Shown one piece after another: positions 35,806 through 44,218 of a DNA stretch of 58,950 nucleotides. A model generated the notes under the pieces. That model saw only the letters and a list, made by a program, of their open reading frames with translations, ran no database searches and was not told the origin of the DNA. Positions within the stretch are counted from its first letter, which is position 1. Each line of letters begins with the position of its first letter. The position numbers were made by a program, and so were the translations under genes. The DNA is taken from the NCBI GenBank assembly GCA_902777605.1, contig CACYUI010000007.1, positions 2,714 to 61,663 of the forward strand, in the 5' to 3' direction. Source of the DNA: an uncultured bacterium (GTDB lineage Bacteria; Cyanobacteriota; Vampirovibrionia; Gastranaerophilales; Gastranaerophilaceae).

Positions 35806-38076
35806 ATGAACATTCAAAAAACTAACTTATTGGTACTAGACAACAAATTCAAAATGAAAGACAAACCAACTGCACCGGTGGAAAACCCAATTGACCAACC
35901 ATCAACAGCAAAAGACGGAATGAAAGCATTGATGTTTCAAGGTCAACAAAATTTCTTAAATAATCAAGTTGCATTCCAAGGCGGAATGAAACAAAGAGTT
36001 GCAACATATGCAGCAATTGGTCTTATGACAGCAGCTGCTACAGGTTTAACTTCTTGTGTAAAACAAAATGTTGATGTTGACTTGGCAGCACTACAAGCAG
36101 CACAATCTGAAACAAACGCTTTGTTAAGAGAACTTTTAGCACAACATAAAATCGATCAAGAAATGTATAACAAGATGTTAACAGCGATTAATAATGTTTC
36201 TGCGCAAGTGCAAGCAGGTAATGTTTCTTTAGAAGATTTTAAAACAGAAGTATTCAAATATATTGCATTTGATAAAAATATTCAACAACAAATCCTTACA
36301 GAACTACAAAATCAAGGAATGAATCAAGAAGAAGCAAATGCATTCTTAACAGAATCTATTAATCAAATCATAATAATGCTAAGAAACGGACAAATGTCAT
36401 TAGATGATGCTATTGAAGCATTGAACGGAATTAAAAACGGTGTAGATAACATTGCTGCAATTCTTGAAAAATTCTATAGTGCTTGGGCAGAAGCTAATAC
36501 TAAGGCTGAAGCTGACAGAGCAAAATTAATAGACTTTGCAGAAAAAACATATATTAATACAAATACACTTGTTGAACAAGGTAAACAATACTTAGTAAAC
36601 GACAGTGTAAAGATTGCAAACCAAGAAGAAATGTTAAAGAAAATGGATGGTTTACAAGCAAGTGTTAATTACTTGAATTATTTAACTCAAATGTTATTAG
36701 CTCAAGGTTATACACAAATGCAAATTAATCAAATGAACTTCAATCAAATGCTTGCAGCAGTAAAAGAAGGAAACAAGATTGAAAAACAAAATTACGAAAC
36801 ATTGAAGAACTTGTTTGCGCTAATTGAAAAACAAGGCTATGTATCAGAAGAACAAAGAGCTCAGATAATTGAACTTCTTAAGAATATTGATGCTAATGTA
36901 TCAGCTATCTTAGATACAGTTAATAACTTGTACAAAGCATACTTGGATGAAGCTAAGAAAAACGATGCATTCAGAGCTAATATGATAGTAAACGGTGCAA
37001 TCAATAACCAATTATTAACAAGAATTATGATTGACGGACAATATAGAAACAAACTTCTATATGAAAATAACAAAACATTACTCAATATGAGCATCAAGCT
37101 AGACCAAACAAACAAAAAATTAGATTCACTGGTAGTTTTGGGTAATGAAAAACCGGCTGAATTAGTAGAAGTAATTAACAAAGCAATAACTAAAGGTGAC
37201 GAAATAGTTACATCTATCAAAGATATTCATGTAAATATGAATGCTGATGAAATCGTTGCAGCAATCAAAGAATTCCAAAATACATATGTATTAACAGAAG
37301 CTCAAAAGATTGACCTTCAAAAAGAAGCTAACACACTTCTTGCAACTTACTTACCATTGTTAAAAGGTCAATCAAGCGACAACGCACCTGTATTAGCTAA
37401 GCTTGAAGAACTAGCTAAGTTGATTAAGGAAAATACAGCAGCTGTTAATAACAACACAATGTCAGCAGCTGATGCTAGCGCTAAAGAACTTGAAGCACAA
37501 AAAGAAGCTAACGAATTGTTGAAGAAATTGATTGCTAAGGCTGATGCAATTTTAGCTAAGATGGATGCTAATGCTGAAGCAGCTCAAAACTACTACAACA
37601 ATATGGAAGCTAAATTCGGTGAAATCAACGGTTTGATACCTAACCTAGAAGCAAGATTAAATACAATCATCGCTAAGATGAATACAATCGTTAAACAAGG
37701 TGAAGATTTGAAACCTGTAATTGATGAAATTCTTGTCGAAGTTAAAAACCTTGAAGGTATTGCAGGTAAAGCACTTACTAAGGATGAACTTGATCAAGTA
37801 CTTAACAAATACGGTGATGATCTTAAAGCTCTACTTAACGCATTACACGCAGATACAGCAGCAGATCTTGATAAAATTAACAAAAACATTGAAAAGGGTA
37901 ACCAAATTAAACAAGAAATTTTGGATGAAATCAAAAAACACAAAGATGAACCTGAAATTCTTGCTCAAATCAAACATATCCTTGAAACAAGAGATTTCTG
38001 CCACTGCACATGCACAGACAAAGATGTTAACAACAACGAAGGCATCTTGGATGAAATCAAAGGAATTACCGGCTAA
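35806..38076 (+). CDS. Giant coiled-coil protein with FxG motifs and internal lipobox
   Basis: The family is not recognised. The 756-residue protein begins with a polar leader holding two FQG motifs (44-46 and 57-59 in the order MFQGQQ and AFQGGM). Then Lys/Arg residues, a hydrophobic stretch (about 67-80) and LTSC (81-84) follow, which reads as a lipoprotein signal with Cys84 as lipid site. The rest is almost entirely helical, rich in Ala, Glu, Asn, Gln and Lys with repeated LLK/ILAKMD-type heptads. It ends in a Cys/His cluster FCHCTC and an acidic tail. A strong promoter, long leader and good ribosome-binding site suggest abundant expression. It may be a long surface or periplasmic fibre (inference). 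Confidence 0.8.
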   Translation: MNIQKTNLLVLDNKFKMKDKPTAPVENPIDQPSTAKDGMKALMFQGQQNFLNNQVAFQGGMKQRVATYAAIGLMTAAATGLTSCVKQNVDVDLAALQAAQSETNALLRELLAQHKIDQEMYNKMLTAINNVSAQVQAGNVSLEDFKTEVFKYIAFDKNIQQQILTELQNQGMNQEEANAFLTESINQIIIMLRNGQMSLDDAIEALNGIKNGVDNIAAILEKFYSAWAEANTKAEADRAKLIDFAEKTYINTNTLVEQGKQYLVNDSVKIANQEEMLKKMDGLQASVNYLNYLTQMLLAQGYTQMQINQMNFNQMLAAVKEGNKIEKQNYETLKNLFALIEKQGYVSEEQRAQIIELLKNIDANVSAILDTVNNLYKAYLDEAKKNDAFRANMIVNGAINNQLLTRIMIDGQYRNKLLYENNKTLLNMSIKLDQTNKKLDSLVVLGNEKPAELVEVINKAITKGDEIVTSIKDIHVNMNADEIVAAIKEFQNTYVLTEAQKIDLQKEANTLLATYLPLLKGQSSDNAPVLAKLEELAKLIKENTAAVNNNTMSAADASAKELEAQKEANELLKKLIAKADAILAKMDANAEAAQNYYNNMEAKFGEINGLIPNLEARLNTIIAKMNTIVKQGEDLKPVIDEILVEVKNLEGIAGKALTKDELDQVLNKYGDDLKALLNALHADTAADLDKINKNIEKGNQIKQEILDEIKKHKDEPEILAQIKHILETRDFCHCTCTDKDVNNNEGILDEIKGITG

Positions 38077-38104
38077 CAAAAATAAATGCGCTGGATTAAT
38101 AAAG

Positions 38105-38140
38105 AAAGAGGCGGTTTTCAAAAACCGCCTCTTTTTTTTT
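38105..38140 (+). terminator. Intrinsic terminator of the 756-codon gene
   Basis: AAAGAGGCGGTTTT pairs with AAAACCGCCTCTTT, and a run of ten T residues follows. Confidence 0.9.
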
Positions 38141-38148
38141 ATTAAAAG

Positions 38149-38175
38149 AAAAGGGCGATTTTATCGCCCCTTTAT
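38149..38175 (-). terminator. Intrinsic terminator of the 773-codon gene
   Basis: On the minus strand AAAGGGGCGAT pairs with ATCGCCCTTT (one bulged base) and is followed by TTTTCTTTT. It lies 30 nt after the stop of the minus-strand gene. Confidence 0.8.
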
Positions 38176-38206
38176 ATTTATTGAAAAACAATCATAGTTT
38201 GTCTGC

Positions 38207-40528
38207 TTATTTCTCTACTACCTTGTATGGTGATTCTTCCCAAGTCTTTTTGTCTACAGGTTTTGTTTTACCGTTTTCTCTGATGTAGTAATGAGTTGTT
38301 GTTGTGCTTGTATGAGTATCTTCGCCATATCCGGTTTTTACTCCTACATTGTTTGTTGATGTGCCTTTACCTTCAGCTTTTTCTTTCTTAAGTTTTGACA
38401 AGTCTCTTTCGCAAACAACATTTCCTGCGGTATCATATAATGCTAACGGTGTTACTAATTTATTTTCTTTGTCGCCTGTTCCAGGGAAACCTGCTGTATA
38501 TACTGCTTTCAATGTTTCTTTGCTTACTTCAGGATATTCTTTCTCAAGCTGGTTATTAATATATGCACTGTTTGGTTTGAAATTACTATTGAATGCTTTT
38601 GCTACGATATCTGTAATTCTTTCTACATTATATTGTCCCGGTACATTAAGTTTATTAGGATCAATTGCCTGAATAACTTGTAACATTCTTGTTGCTTGAA
38701 GTTGATTCATACCATCAAAGCATGCGTATATCTTATTTAAGTTCTTCCATAAGTATTGTTTTGCATTTGGAATAGAAGGAACTTCCTTATTTTTATGAGT
38801 CGTATTTACCTTAGTATCTTCTTCTTTGAACTTTTCACCATCAGGTTTTTGTTCAGGTTTTTCAGGTTTCATCATAAGCATTTTAACAAAGCATTCTTTT
38901 GGATTCATTACTGAGCCTGAACCTGCATCAATACTCATATCTTTGTTAAATTCTGCTATAGCTTTTGCTTCATCACCATTGAATTTTTTGATGTACATGT
39001 CTATTGCTATCATAACTGCATCTGCTTTGTCAGGAAGTTCTGTTCTTACATATTTTTCTACTGCAGTACGATTAGTGTTTGGCAAGTTTCTTAAGATATT
39101 GAAACAAGTTTGTTCATCTTCTTCTACGCCAAATATCATATTTGCAAGAATGTTTATACCAAGAGCTTCAAGAGCACCACCGGCAGCACACAATGCTCTT
39201 AAATCAGCGATTTGTTCAATTACAATACCGAATTTACCGTTTCCTAAATCTTTAACTGATGATGCAGCCTTACCCATAGCAGTTGCTAGAGATTGTGCTT
39301 CCGCAACAGTTTTTGCAGCAATTTCTACTTTTTGTTTTGCATAAACTCCAAATGTAAAGCCAACTGCGGCACCTTCAGCTAGCGGAAGACCAATGCCTTC
39401 TTTTACTGCAGACTTGAACGAATGGTTTCTTGTTTGTGTATCTATGCCGAAGACATTTTTAGCCAACACTTTTACTTCGCCATCTGATAATTCTGTTCCA
39501 ATCATTTGTTCAAGACCTTTTTTAACATTACCAAATTCGTTCAATTGCGGGTCAGAATGTTTGTTGATTTCATCATAAGATGCATTATATATAATACCAC
39601 CGTATTGATATCCTAATCCATTTTTAGATTCATTATCTTTTCTTGGATCATATGTAGCCAGCTCACTCAAGTCGTAAGTTCCGTCTGCATTTTTGTGTGC
39701 TTCAAGGTATGGTTTCATTTTGTTTGGTAAATCATAGATTTTGCTGCCAAAAATATCCTTTGCAAAGCTTCTTGCTCTTCTCCAGAAACCTAAATTTGTA
39801 AGCATATCGTTTACTTGATCAGCTGTTAAATGTTTAGATTTTTCAATATTTTCTAATATTGTTTTTGTATTTTCTGCAATTGCTTTTTTATCTTCTGTGT
39901 ATTTGCGATTGCCATAATCTTCAGTTTTGTGACCTAAAATTAAAGAAGATTCAATACCTAATACGCGTTTACCTCTTGTGCGAACAACTCTTGGTGTAGC
40001 ATCTTCAGGATTTTGGAAATTTTGAATTGTTGCTAAATTGTTTGTCAATTCTGCTTTTCCAACTGCATATTCTTCTAATTGTTTATATGCGTCTTTTATA
40101 CCCGGTAATTTCCATTCACCGCTATTTTTAAGTTCTTTCTTAAATGCTTTTAACATTTTTTCGTAGTCTAAACCACCATCTTTTTTAACTTGATCTTTGT
40201 GATCAGCTAACATAATATTTTGCATGTTATTAAATCTATTTTTTAGAACTTCAAACTGATTGTTTTGTATAGATGCATTATCTTTTTTATCGAGTTTTAA
40301 GCCTATTTCTTTCATAACGCTATCAAGTTCGCTATCAACATGAAGAGTGCCATCTGTAATACCGGCTCTGATTTTACCCCTTAATGCTGATTCTTCAAAA
40401 ATGGTATCAATTTTTTCGTTACCATTTCCACTTGTTTTTTCATCATCAGAATACTTTTTGTCAACTTCTAAAGCTAATCTTTTAAGTTCTTCATTTTTTG
40501 TAATTGTTGAAATTTCTAAATTTCCCAT
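38207..40528 (-). CDS. Unknown 773-residue protein with central hydrophobic region
   Basis: The family is not recognised. There is no signal peptide; the N-terminal half (to about 375) is polar and helical with many Lys and Asn. A central Gly/Ala-rich section (about 376-470) has two hydrophobic stretches (AEGAAVGFTFGVYA and AAGGALEALGINILANMIFGV) that could insert in a membrane. A further helical half follows, then a Lys/Pro/Glu linker (about 560-595), and a C-terminus with Thr/Ser-rich HTSTTTTHYY. GGAG precedes ATG 40528. It converges on the 756-codon coiled-coil gene, and each has its own terminator. Its size and context suggest a structural or delivered protein, but no function can be assigned. 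Confidence 0.8.
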   Translation of the reverse strand: MGNLEISTITKNEELKRLALEVDKKYSDDEKTSGNGNEKIDTIFEESALRGKIRAGITDGTLHVDSELDSVMKEIGLKLDKKDNASIQNNQFEVLKNRFNNMQNIMLADHKDQVKKDGGLDYEKMLKAFKKELKNSGEWKLPGIKDAYKQLEEYAVGKAELTNNLATIQNFQNPEDATPRVVRTRGKRVLGIESSLILGHKTEDYGNRKYTEDKKAIAENTKTILENIEKSKHLTADQVNDMLTNLGFWRRARSFAKDIFGSKIYDLPNKMKPYLEAHKNADGTYDLSELATYDPRKDNESKNGLGYQYGGIIYNASYDEINKHSDPQLNEFGNVKKGLEQMIGTELSDGEVKVLAKNVFGIDTQTRNHSFKSAVKEGIGLPLAEGAAVGFTFGVYAKQKVEIAAKTVAEAQSLATAMGKAASSVKDLGNGKFGIVIEQIADLRALCAAGGALEALGINILANMIFGVEEDEQTCFNILRNLPNTNRTAVEKYVRTELPDKADAVMIAIDMYIKKFNGDEAKAIAEFNKDMSIDAGSGSVMNPKECFVKMLMMKPEKPEQKPDGEKFKEEDTKVNTTHKNKEVPSIPNAKQYLWKNLNKIYACFDGMNQLQATRMLQVIQAIDPNKLNVPGQYNVERITDIVAKAFNSNFKPNSAYINNQLEKEYPEVSKETLKAVYTAGFPGTGDKENKLVTPLALYDTAGNVVCERDLSKLKKEKAEGKGTSTNNVGVKTGYGEDTHTSTTTTHYYIRENGKTKPVDKKTWEESPYKVVEK

Positions 40529-40870
40529 AAATATACTCCTTTTCTCGTGTAATATCTTCTCGTACTAATATAAAGTTTTTTTGTTTTTTAAAATTGCCTT
40601 TTTCTTTAAAATTTGTTTACAAATGTTAACACTTGGTTATTAAAACTGCTATTTATAAGAGTTTCTTATTTTTTGCAAAAGAAAAAGCTATGAACTTTCG
40701 TGCATAGCTGTTGATTAGGGATATGTGTATCGTCGTTTTTTAAGGAGTATAGTTATATATTAACAATATGTTTTAAAAATAAAATCATTAGGATGTATGA
40801 TTTTTGTAATAAATCTTAACAATTAGTATAAAAATCAACCATGCTTTAACAATAATGACTTGGGCATGCA
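40529..40870. other. Intergenic region with a likely tcdA terminator
   Basis: This gap of 342 bases has no gene. AGCTATG and CATAGCT (40686-40709) form a 7-bp hairpin. On the minus strand it is followed by TTTTTCTTTT, so it may end the tcdA transcript 160 nt after its stop. The left part is the AT-rich promoter and leader of the 773-codon gene. Confidence 0.5.
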
Positions 40871-41578
40871 TTATTTAATCAAATCTCTTATAACTTCACC
40901 TGCTATTATAAGTCCGACAGCAGACGGAACAAAAGCCATGCTTCCGGCAATTTGGCGTTTCCCTTCAACTTTTTCATCGCTCGCGGCAGGTTTTATCGGA
41001 AGTTCTTTTGAGTAAACAACCTTTACTCCTTTAATTCTGCGTTTTTTAAGTTCTTGCCGTATTACTTTAGCAAGCGGACATACGGAGGTTTTGGAGATAT
41101 CCGCTATCTCAAACATTTCGGGATGCATTTTATTCCCTGCGCCCATTGAAGAAATCACAGGAATATTTGCCCTTTTTGAGCGTTCAATAATTTCCAGCTT
41201 ACCAACAACAGTATCTATTGCATCAACAACATAGTCATATTTAGAAAAATCAACTGTATCAGAGTTTTCCGGTGTATAGAAAATCTGATGTTTTGTAATT
41301 TTTACATTAGGGTTAATTTCTAAAACTCTTACTTCTGCCACATCTACTTTATATTCACCAATGGTTTTATGTGTTGCTATTATTTGGCGATTAATATTTG
41401 TAAGACTAACTTTATCATTATCTATCAAATCAATTGCACCAACTCCTGAGCGAACAAGGGCTTCAACTACATATCCACCGACACCGCCAATTCCAAACAC
41501 CGCAACACGCGAATTAGAAAGCTTTTCTAATCCGTCTTTACCAATCAATAATTCAGTGCGAGAGAATTGAGTTACCAT
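40871..41578 (-). CDS. tcdA: tRNA threonylcarbamoyladenosine dehydratase (ThiF/E1 family)
   Basis: This 235-residue E1-like ATP-dependent enzyme cyclises t6A37 in tRNAs to ct6A. GIGGVGG (29-35) binds ATP, followed by DNDKVSLTNINRQ (about 57-69), the DAID segment, and the C-terminal SGMGAGNK-like and CPLAKVIRQ regions of the TcdA/CsdL family. The present ATG at 41578 lies just after a GC-rich hairpin element that supplies GAGGGGG 8 nt upstream. A nearly intact copy of codons 3-12, with its own ATG, lies upstream at 41632-41667. The original start was therefore probably displaced by a duplication. Confidence 0.88.
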   Translation of the reverse strand: MVTQFSRTELLIGKDGLEKLSNSRVAVFGIGGVGGYVVEALVRSGVGAIDLIDNDKVSLTNINRQIIATHKTIGEYKVDVAEVRVLEINPNVKITKHQIFYTPENSDTVDFSKYDYVVDAIDTVVGKLEIIERSKRANIPVISSMGAGNKMHPEMFEIADISKTSVCPLAKVIRQELKKRRIKGVKVVYSKELPIKPAASDEKVEGKRQIAGSMAFVPSAVGLIIAGEVIRDLIK

Positions 41579-41658
41579 AGAAATTGCCCCCTCACCCTAA
41601 CCCTCTCCCGTTGGGCGAGGGAATAAAAAGGAATCAATAATTCAGTGCGAGAGAATTG
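41543..41658. repeat. 27-bp direct repeat flanking a CACCCTAACCC hairpin element
   Basis: The 27-nt sequence at 41543-41569 (inside tcdA) is repeated exactly at 41632-41658. The 62 nt between contain CCCTCACCCTAACCCTC and the hairpin CCCTCTCCC-GTT-GGGCGAGGG (8 of 9 pairs). The pattern is that of an insertion with duplication of target DNA, or of slippage during repair. Confidence 0.85.
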
Positions 41659-41671
41659 GTTTAACATATTA

Positions 41672-41896
41672 CTAGTGAACAATACCAAAACCTAGCAAGA
41701 ATACACAAACTACAAATACAAGTGCAACAATACCTGTTAATTTGTTTAACCCTTTTTCTGCACTTTTTTGTGATGAAAACATTTGTGCTGCACTGCCAAT
41801 CCCTGCAATGCCATCGCCTTTTGGTGAATGCATAAGAACGAGCACAATTAATAATAGTGCCGATAAAACCATTAATACCCATAAAAATTTTAGCAT
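41672..41896 (-). CDS. secG: Preprotein translocase subunit SecG
   Basis: The 74-residue inner-membrane protein has two helices (about 3-20 and 54-72) joined by a loop. The loop carries the SecG signature LMHSPKGDGIAGIGSAAQMF and ends near FSSQKSAEKGLNKLT. It stimulates protein export through SecYEG. GGAAA lies just before ATG 41896. The gene sits 23 nt after the nrtR-like gene and upstream of tcdA on the same strand. Confidence 0.95.
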   Translation of the reverse strand: MLKFLWVLMVLSALLLIVLVLMHSPKGDGIAGIGSAAQMFSSQKSAEKGLNKLTGIVALVFVVCVFLLGFGIVH

Positions 41897-41918
41897 TTAT
41901 ATTTCCTCTTATAAAATC

Positions 41919-42593
41919 TTACTTTGCCTTTTTTATAAAGTGTGCACGCTTTGAATTTAGTTTTATATTATCAAAAGTGTACAATCTTGCAGGTCTTTTT
42001 GATGACGATTTAGAAAATTCATTAAGTTCTCTAAGTCCGTCTGTTGTAATAACTTTCTTTCTGAAATTACGCTTGTCGAGTTTCTTTTCCATAATCATTT
42101 CATAAGCTTTTTGCATTTCAGTAAGAGTAAACTTTTCATTTAACAGCTGATAAGCAACAGGACACATTTCAAGTCTTTCTCTTGTGCGTTTCAAAGAGTA
42201 TTCAATAATTTCTTTGTGGTCAAATGCAAGAGGCGGAAGGTCAAAAACTTTGTGCCAAGCAAGCTCATCTGTTGTAATTACCTCTACATCCTCTGCTCTG
42301 ATAAGGGCAAAATATGCACAAGTTATAACTCTTGAAACAGGGTGACGCAGCGGATCTCCAAATGTGTATAATTGCTCTAGATAAATATTTTCAACATTTG
42401 TTTTTTCTTTAAGAACTCTCATTGCAGCTTCATCAAGGTTTTCGGACATTCTCACATATCCGCCCGGAATTGCCCACTTATCCTTAAACGGTTCGTTATC
42501 TCTCTTTACCAACAACACCTGAAGAGCATCTTCTTTTATTGTTAAAATAACTATATCGACAGTTATTTCGTGTGTTTTTACCTCGTTAAACAT
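41919..42593 (-). CDS. NrtR-like Nudix regulator (NAD metabolism repressor type)
   Basis: The 224-residue protein has an N-terminal Nudix fold (about 5-145) and a C-terminal winged helix (about 150-222, ...TLTEMQKAYEMIMEKKLDKRNFRKKV...). That is the layout of NrtR regulators that bind ADP-ribose and repress NAD genes. The Nudix box (45-67) keeps Gly and one Glu but has lost the REx(2)EE core (it reads RVLKEK), so catalysis is unlikely. LYTFGDPLRHPVSRVI is typical of NrtR relatives. Its targets cannot be seen here; no NAD genes are adjacent. Confidence 0.85.
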   Translation of the reverse strand: MFNEVKTHEITVDIVILTIKEDALQVLLVKRDNEPFKDKWAIPGGYVRMSENLDEAAMRVLKEKTNVENIYLEQLYTFGDPLRHPVSRVITCAYFALIRAEDVEVITTDELAWHKVFDLPPLAFDHKEIIEYSLKRTRERLEMCPVAYQLLNEKFTLTEMQKAYEMIMEKKLDKRNFRKKVITTDGLRELNEFSKSSSKRPARLYTFDNIKLNSKRAHFIKKAK

Positions 42594-42696
42594 TTAATAC
42601 CTCTGGGGTAAATATTTTAATTATACTTTTCAGATTTACTCCCTAAACTTATTGTAATATAAATATGGCAAAATCAATATGATTAAGTGTAATTTG

Positions 42697-42897
42697 TTAC
42701 ATTTTTTTGTATTTGTAATGGTAATACTCTGTAATTCCCATGTGAAGTAGTGTTGAGGCAATTGTGAAATACGCTGCAGGTTTATGAAATTTCCTCAAAC
42801 TCTTGTTTTTAGTGACACCACTTAATATTGTTCCGCCAAGGCCAGCTAATGACAAATAACCTGTCGTTTTTGAAGTAATTATTTTTTCTGTTTTCAT
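42697..42897 (-). CDS. Small membrane protein of unknown function
   Basis: The 66-residue product has two short hydrophobic stretches (about 13-27, with a GLGGT turn, and 41-55, ending LLHMGITEYYHYKYKK) and a Tyr/Lys/His-rich tail. It overlaps the end of coaE by 4 bp, so it is coupled to that gene. His52 and His60 in or near the second segment might bind a ligand, but no family is recognised. Confidence 0.75.
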   Translation of the reverse strand: MKTEKIITSKTTGYLSLAGLGGTILSGVTKNKSLRKFHKPAAYFTIASTLLHMGITEYYHYKYKKM

Positions 42898-43454
42898 AAT
42901 AATTTCCTCAAAACGATTTTTAAATTGTCCTCCAAGTCTTTAAGCGAAGAATTATTTTCTATAACAAAATCTGATTTTTTAGCTTTCTCAGCTTGGCTCA
43001 TTTGAGATTTTATTCTCAATAGAGCCTCATCCTTAGAAAATCCGTTTCTTTCCATAAGTCTATTTAGTTGCATAATTTCATTTACTTTTATAAATATAAT
43101 TTTATTAAAAAGATCATCAAAGCCTGCCTCAAAAAGAAGAGGAACAGAAATAAACACAACTTTTTCAAGTCTGTGTTTTTCAAATATTTGAAGAATACGC
43201 TCTCTAACTTTCGGGTGAACGATTTCTTCCAATTGCTTTTTTATTTCTTGATTTTCAAAAACCAACTTTCCTAATTTTTGACGGTCAATTTTTCCGTCAG
43301 TGAAAACATCATAACCATAAAAATACTTTATCTCATCGAGTATTTCATGTGCAATTTTGTCTGTGTCATATACGGGATAATTCTCCTCAAGCATTTTTTC
43401 TACTTGAGATTTTCCTGATGCTATATTACCTGTGATTGCGACTTTTCTGAGCAT
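42894..43454 (-). CDS. coaE: Dephospho-CoA kinase
   Basis: The 186-residue cytosolic kinase phosphorylates dephospho-CoA, the last step of coenzyme A synthesis. P-loop GNIASGKS is at 8-15, YDTDKIAHE at about 29-37, the CoA-site VHPKVRERI at about 81-89 and VFISVPLLFEAGF at about 98-110. Length is standard. The gene follows the RsuA-family gene by 18 nt, without a clear ribosome-binding site, and overlaps the small membrane protein gene. Confidence 0.93.
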   Translation of the reverse strand: MLRKVAITGNIASGKSQVEKMLEENYPVYDTDKIAHEILDEIKYFYGYDVFTDGKIDRQKLGKLVFENQEIKKQLEEIVHPKVRERILQIFEKHRLEKVVFISVPLLFEAGFDDLFNKIIFIKVNEIMQLNRLMERNGFSKDEALLRIKSQMSQAEKAKKSDFVIENNSSLKDLEDNLKIVLRKLL

Positions 43455-43472
43455 TTTTAGACCGATTTTAAA

Positions 43473-44216
43473 TTATGCTTCGTTATTTTTTATTTTTGAC
43501 AAATAACCTTGTAATTGTTTTACCTGCTTAGGTTTCATTGGCTTTATTTGACCTTTTTTGAGTCCGTCAAGTGTTATAATAGCATGTTGAATTCTTTTTA
43601 ACACAATAACTTCAAACCCCAATTTTGCAAACATTTTTCTGATTTGGCGATTTATACCCTGATATAAAACAACCTGAATTACAGAAGACTTGTTCGTAAC
43701 TTCTATTGGAAGAGTTTCTGCGTATGCAATCTTTTTCTCGTTACTGTCAGTTACAATTTCTATACCATCAAGCATTTCTTTTGCTTGATTTTCTGTAAAT
43801 CTTCCGTTTATCGTAACCATATAAACTTTTGGAACTTTAAGTGACGGATGTGTCATCGAATTAATAAGTTCCCCGTCATTTGTCATAATCAGAAGTCCTG
43901 TAGAGTCTTTATCGAGCCTTCCTACAGGCTTTAAATGCCTTAGTTCTTCAGGAATAATATCATAAATGGTTTTTCTTCCCTTTTCGTCATCCGAGGTTGT
44001 AATATATCCGGCAGGTTTATAAAATCTGTAATATTCAAGATTCTGCGGACGAACAATTTTCCCGTCTACGGTAACTTTATCCTTTTCCCTTACATAGAAA
44101 CCAAGCTCGGTTATAATATTTCCGTTCACTCCGACTTTTCCTGCCTCAATAAGCTCGTCAGCTTTTCTGCGTGAGCACAAACCTGTTGATGCTATATATT
44201 TATTAAGTCTTGGCAT
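43473..44216 (-). CDS. RsuA/RluB-family rRNA pseudouridine synthase
   Basis: The 247-residue protein has an N-terminal S4 RNA-binding domain (about 1-60) and a RsuA-type catalytic domain with GRLDKDSTGLLIMTNDG (catalytic Asp about 99), followed by INRQIRKMFAKLG. It converts a uridine in rRNA to pseudouridine; RluB (23S) is the closest type by length and absence of a long insert. It starts 3 nt after the thioesterase stop in a minus-strand operon. Confidence 0.9.
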   Translation of the reverse strand: MPRLNKYIASTGLCSRRKADELIEAGKVGVNGNIITELGFYVREKDKVTVDGKIVRPQNLEYYRFYKPAGYITTSDDEKGRKTIYDIIPEELRHLKPVGRLDKDSTGLLIMTNDGELINSMTHPSLKVPKVYMVTINGRFTENQAKEMLDGIEIVTDSNEKKIAYAETLPIEVTNKSSVIQVVLYQGINRQIRKMFAKLGFEVIVLKRIQHAIITLDGLKKGQIKPMKPKQVKQLQGYLSKIKNNEA

Positions 44217-44218
44217 AT

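Noticed and set aside
37721..38197. Plus-strand frame running past the end of the 756-codon gene
   Set aside because: It is a shifted reading of repetitive coding sequence and crosses the terminator.
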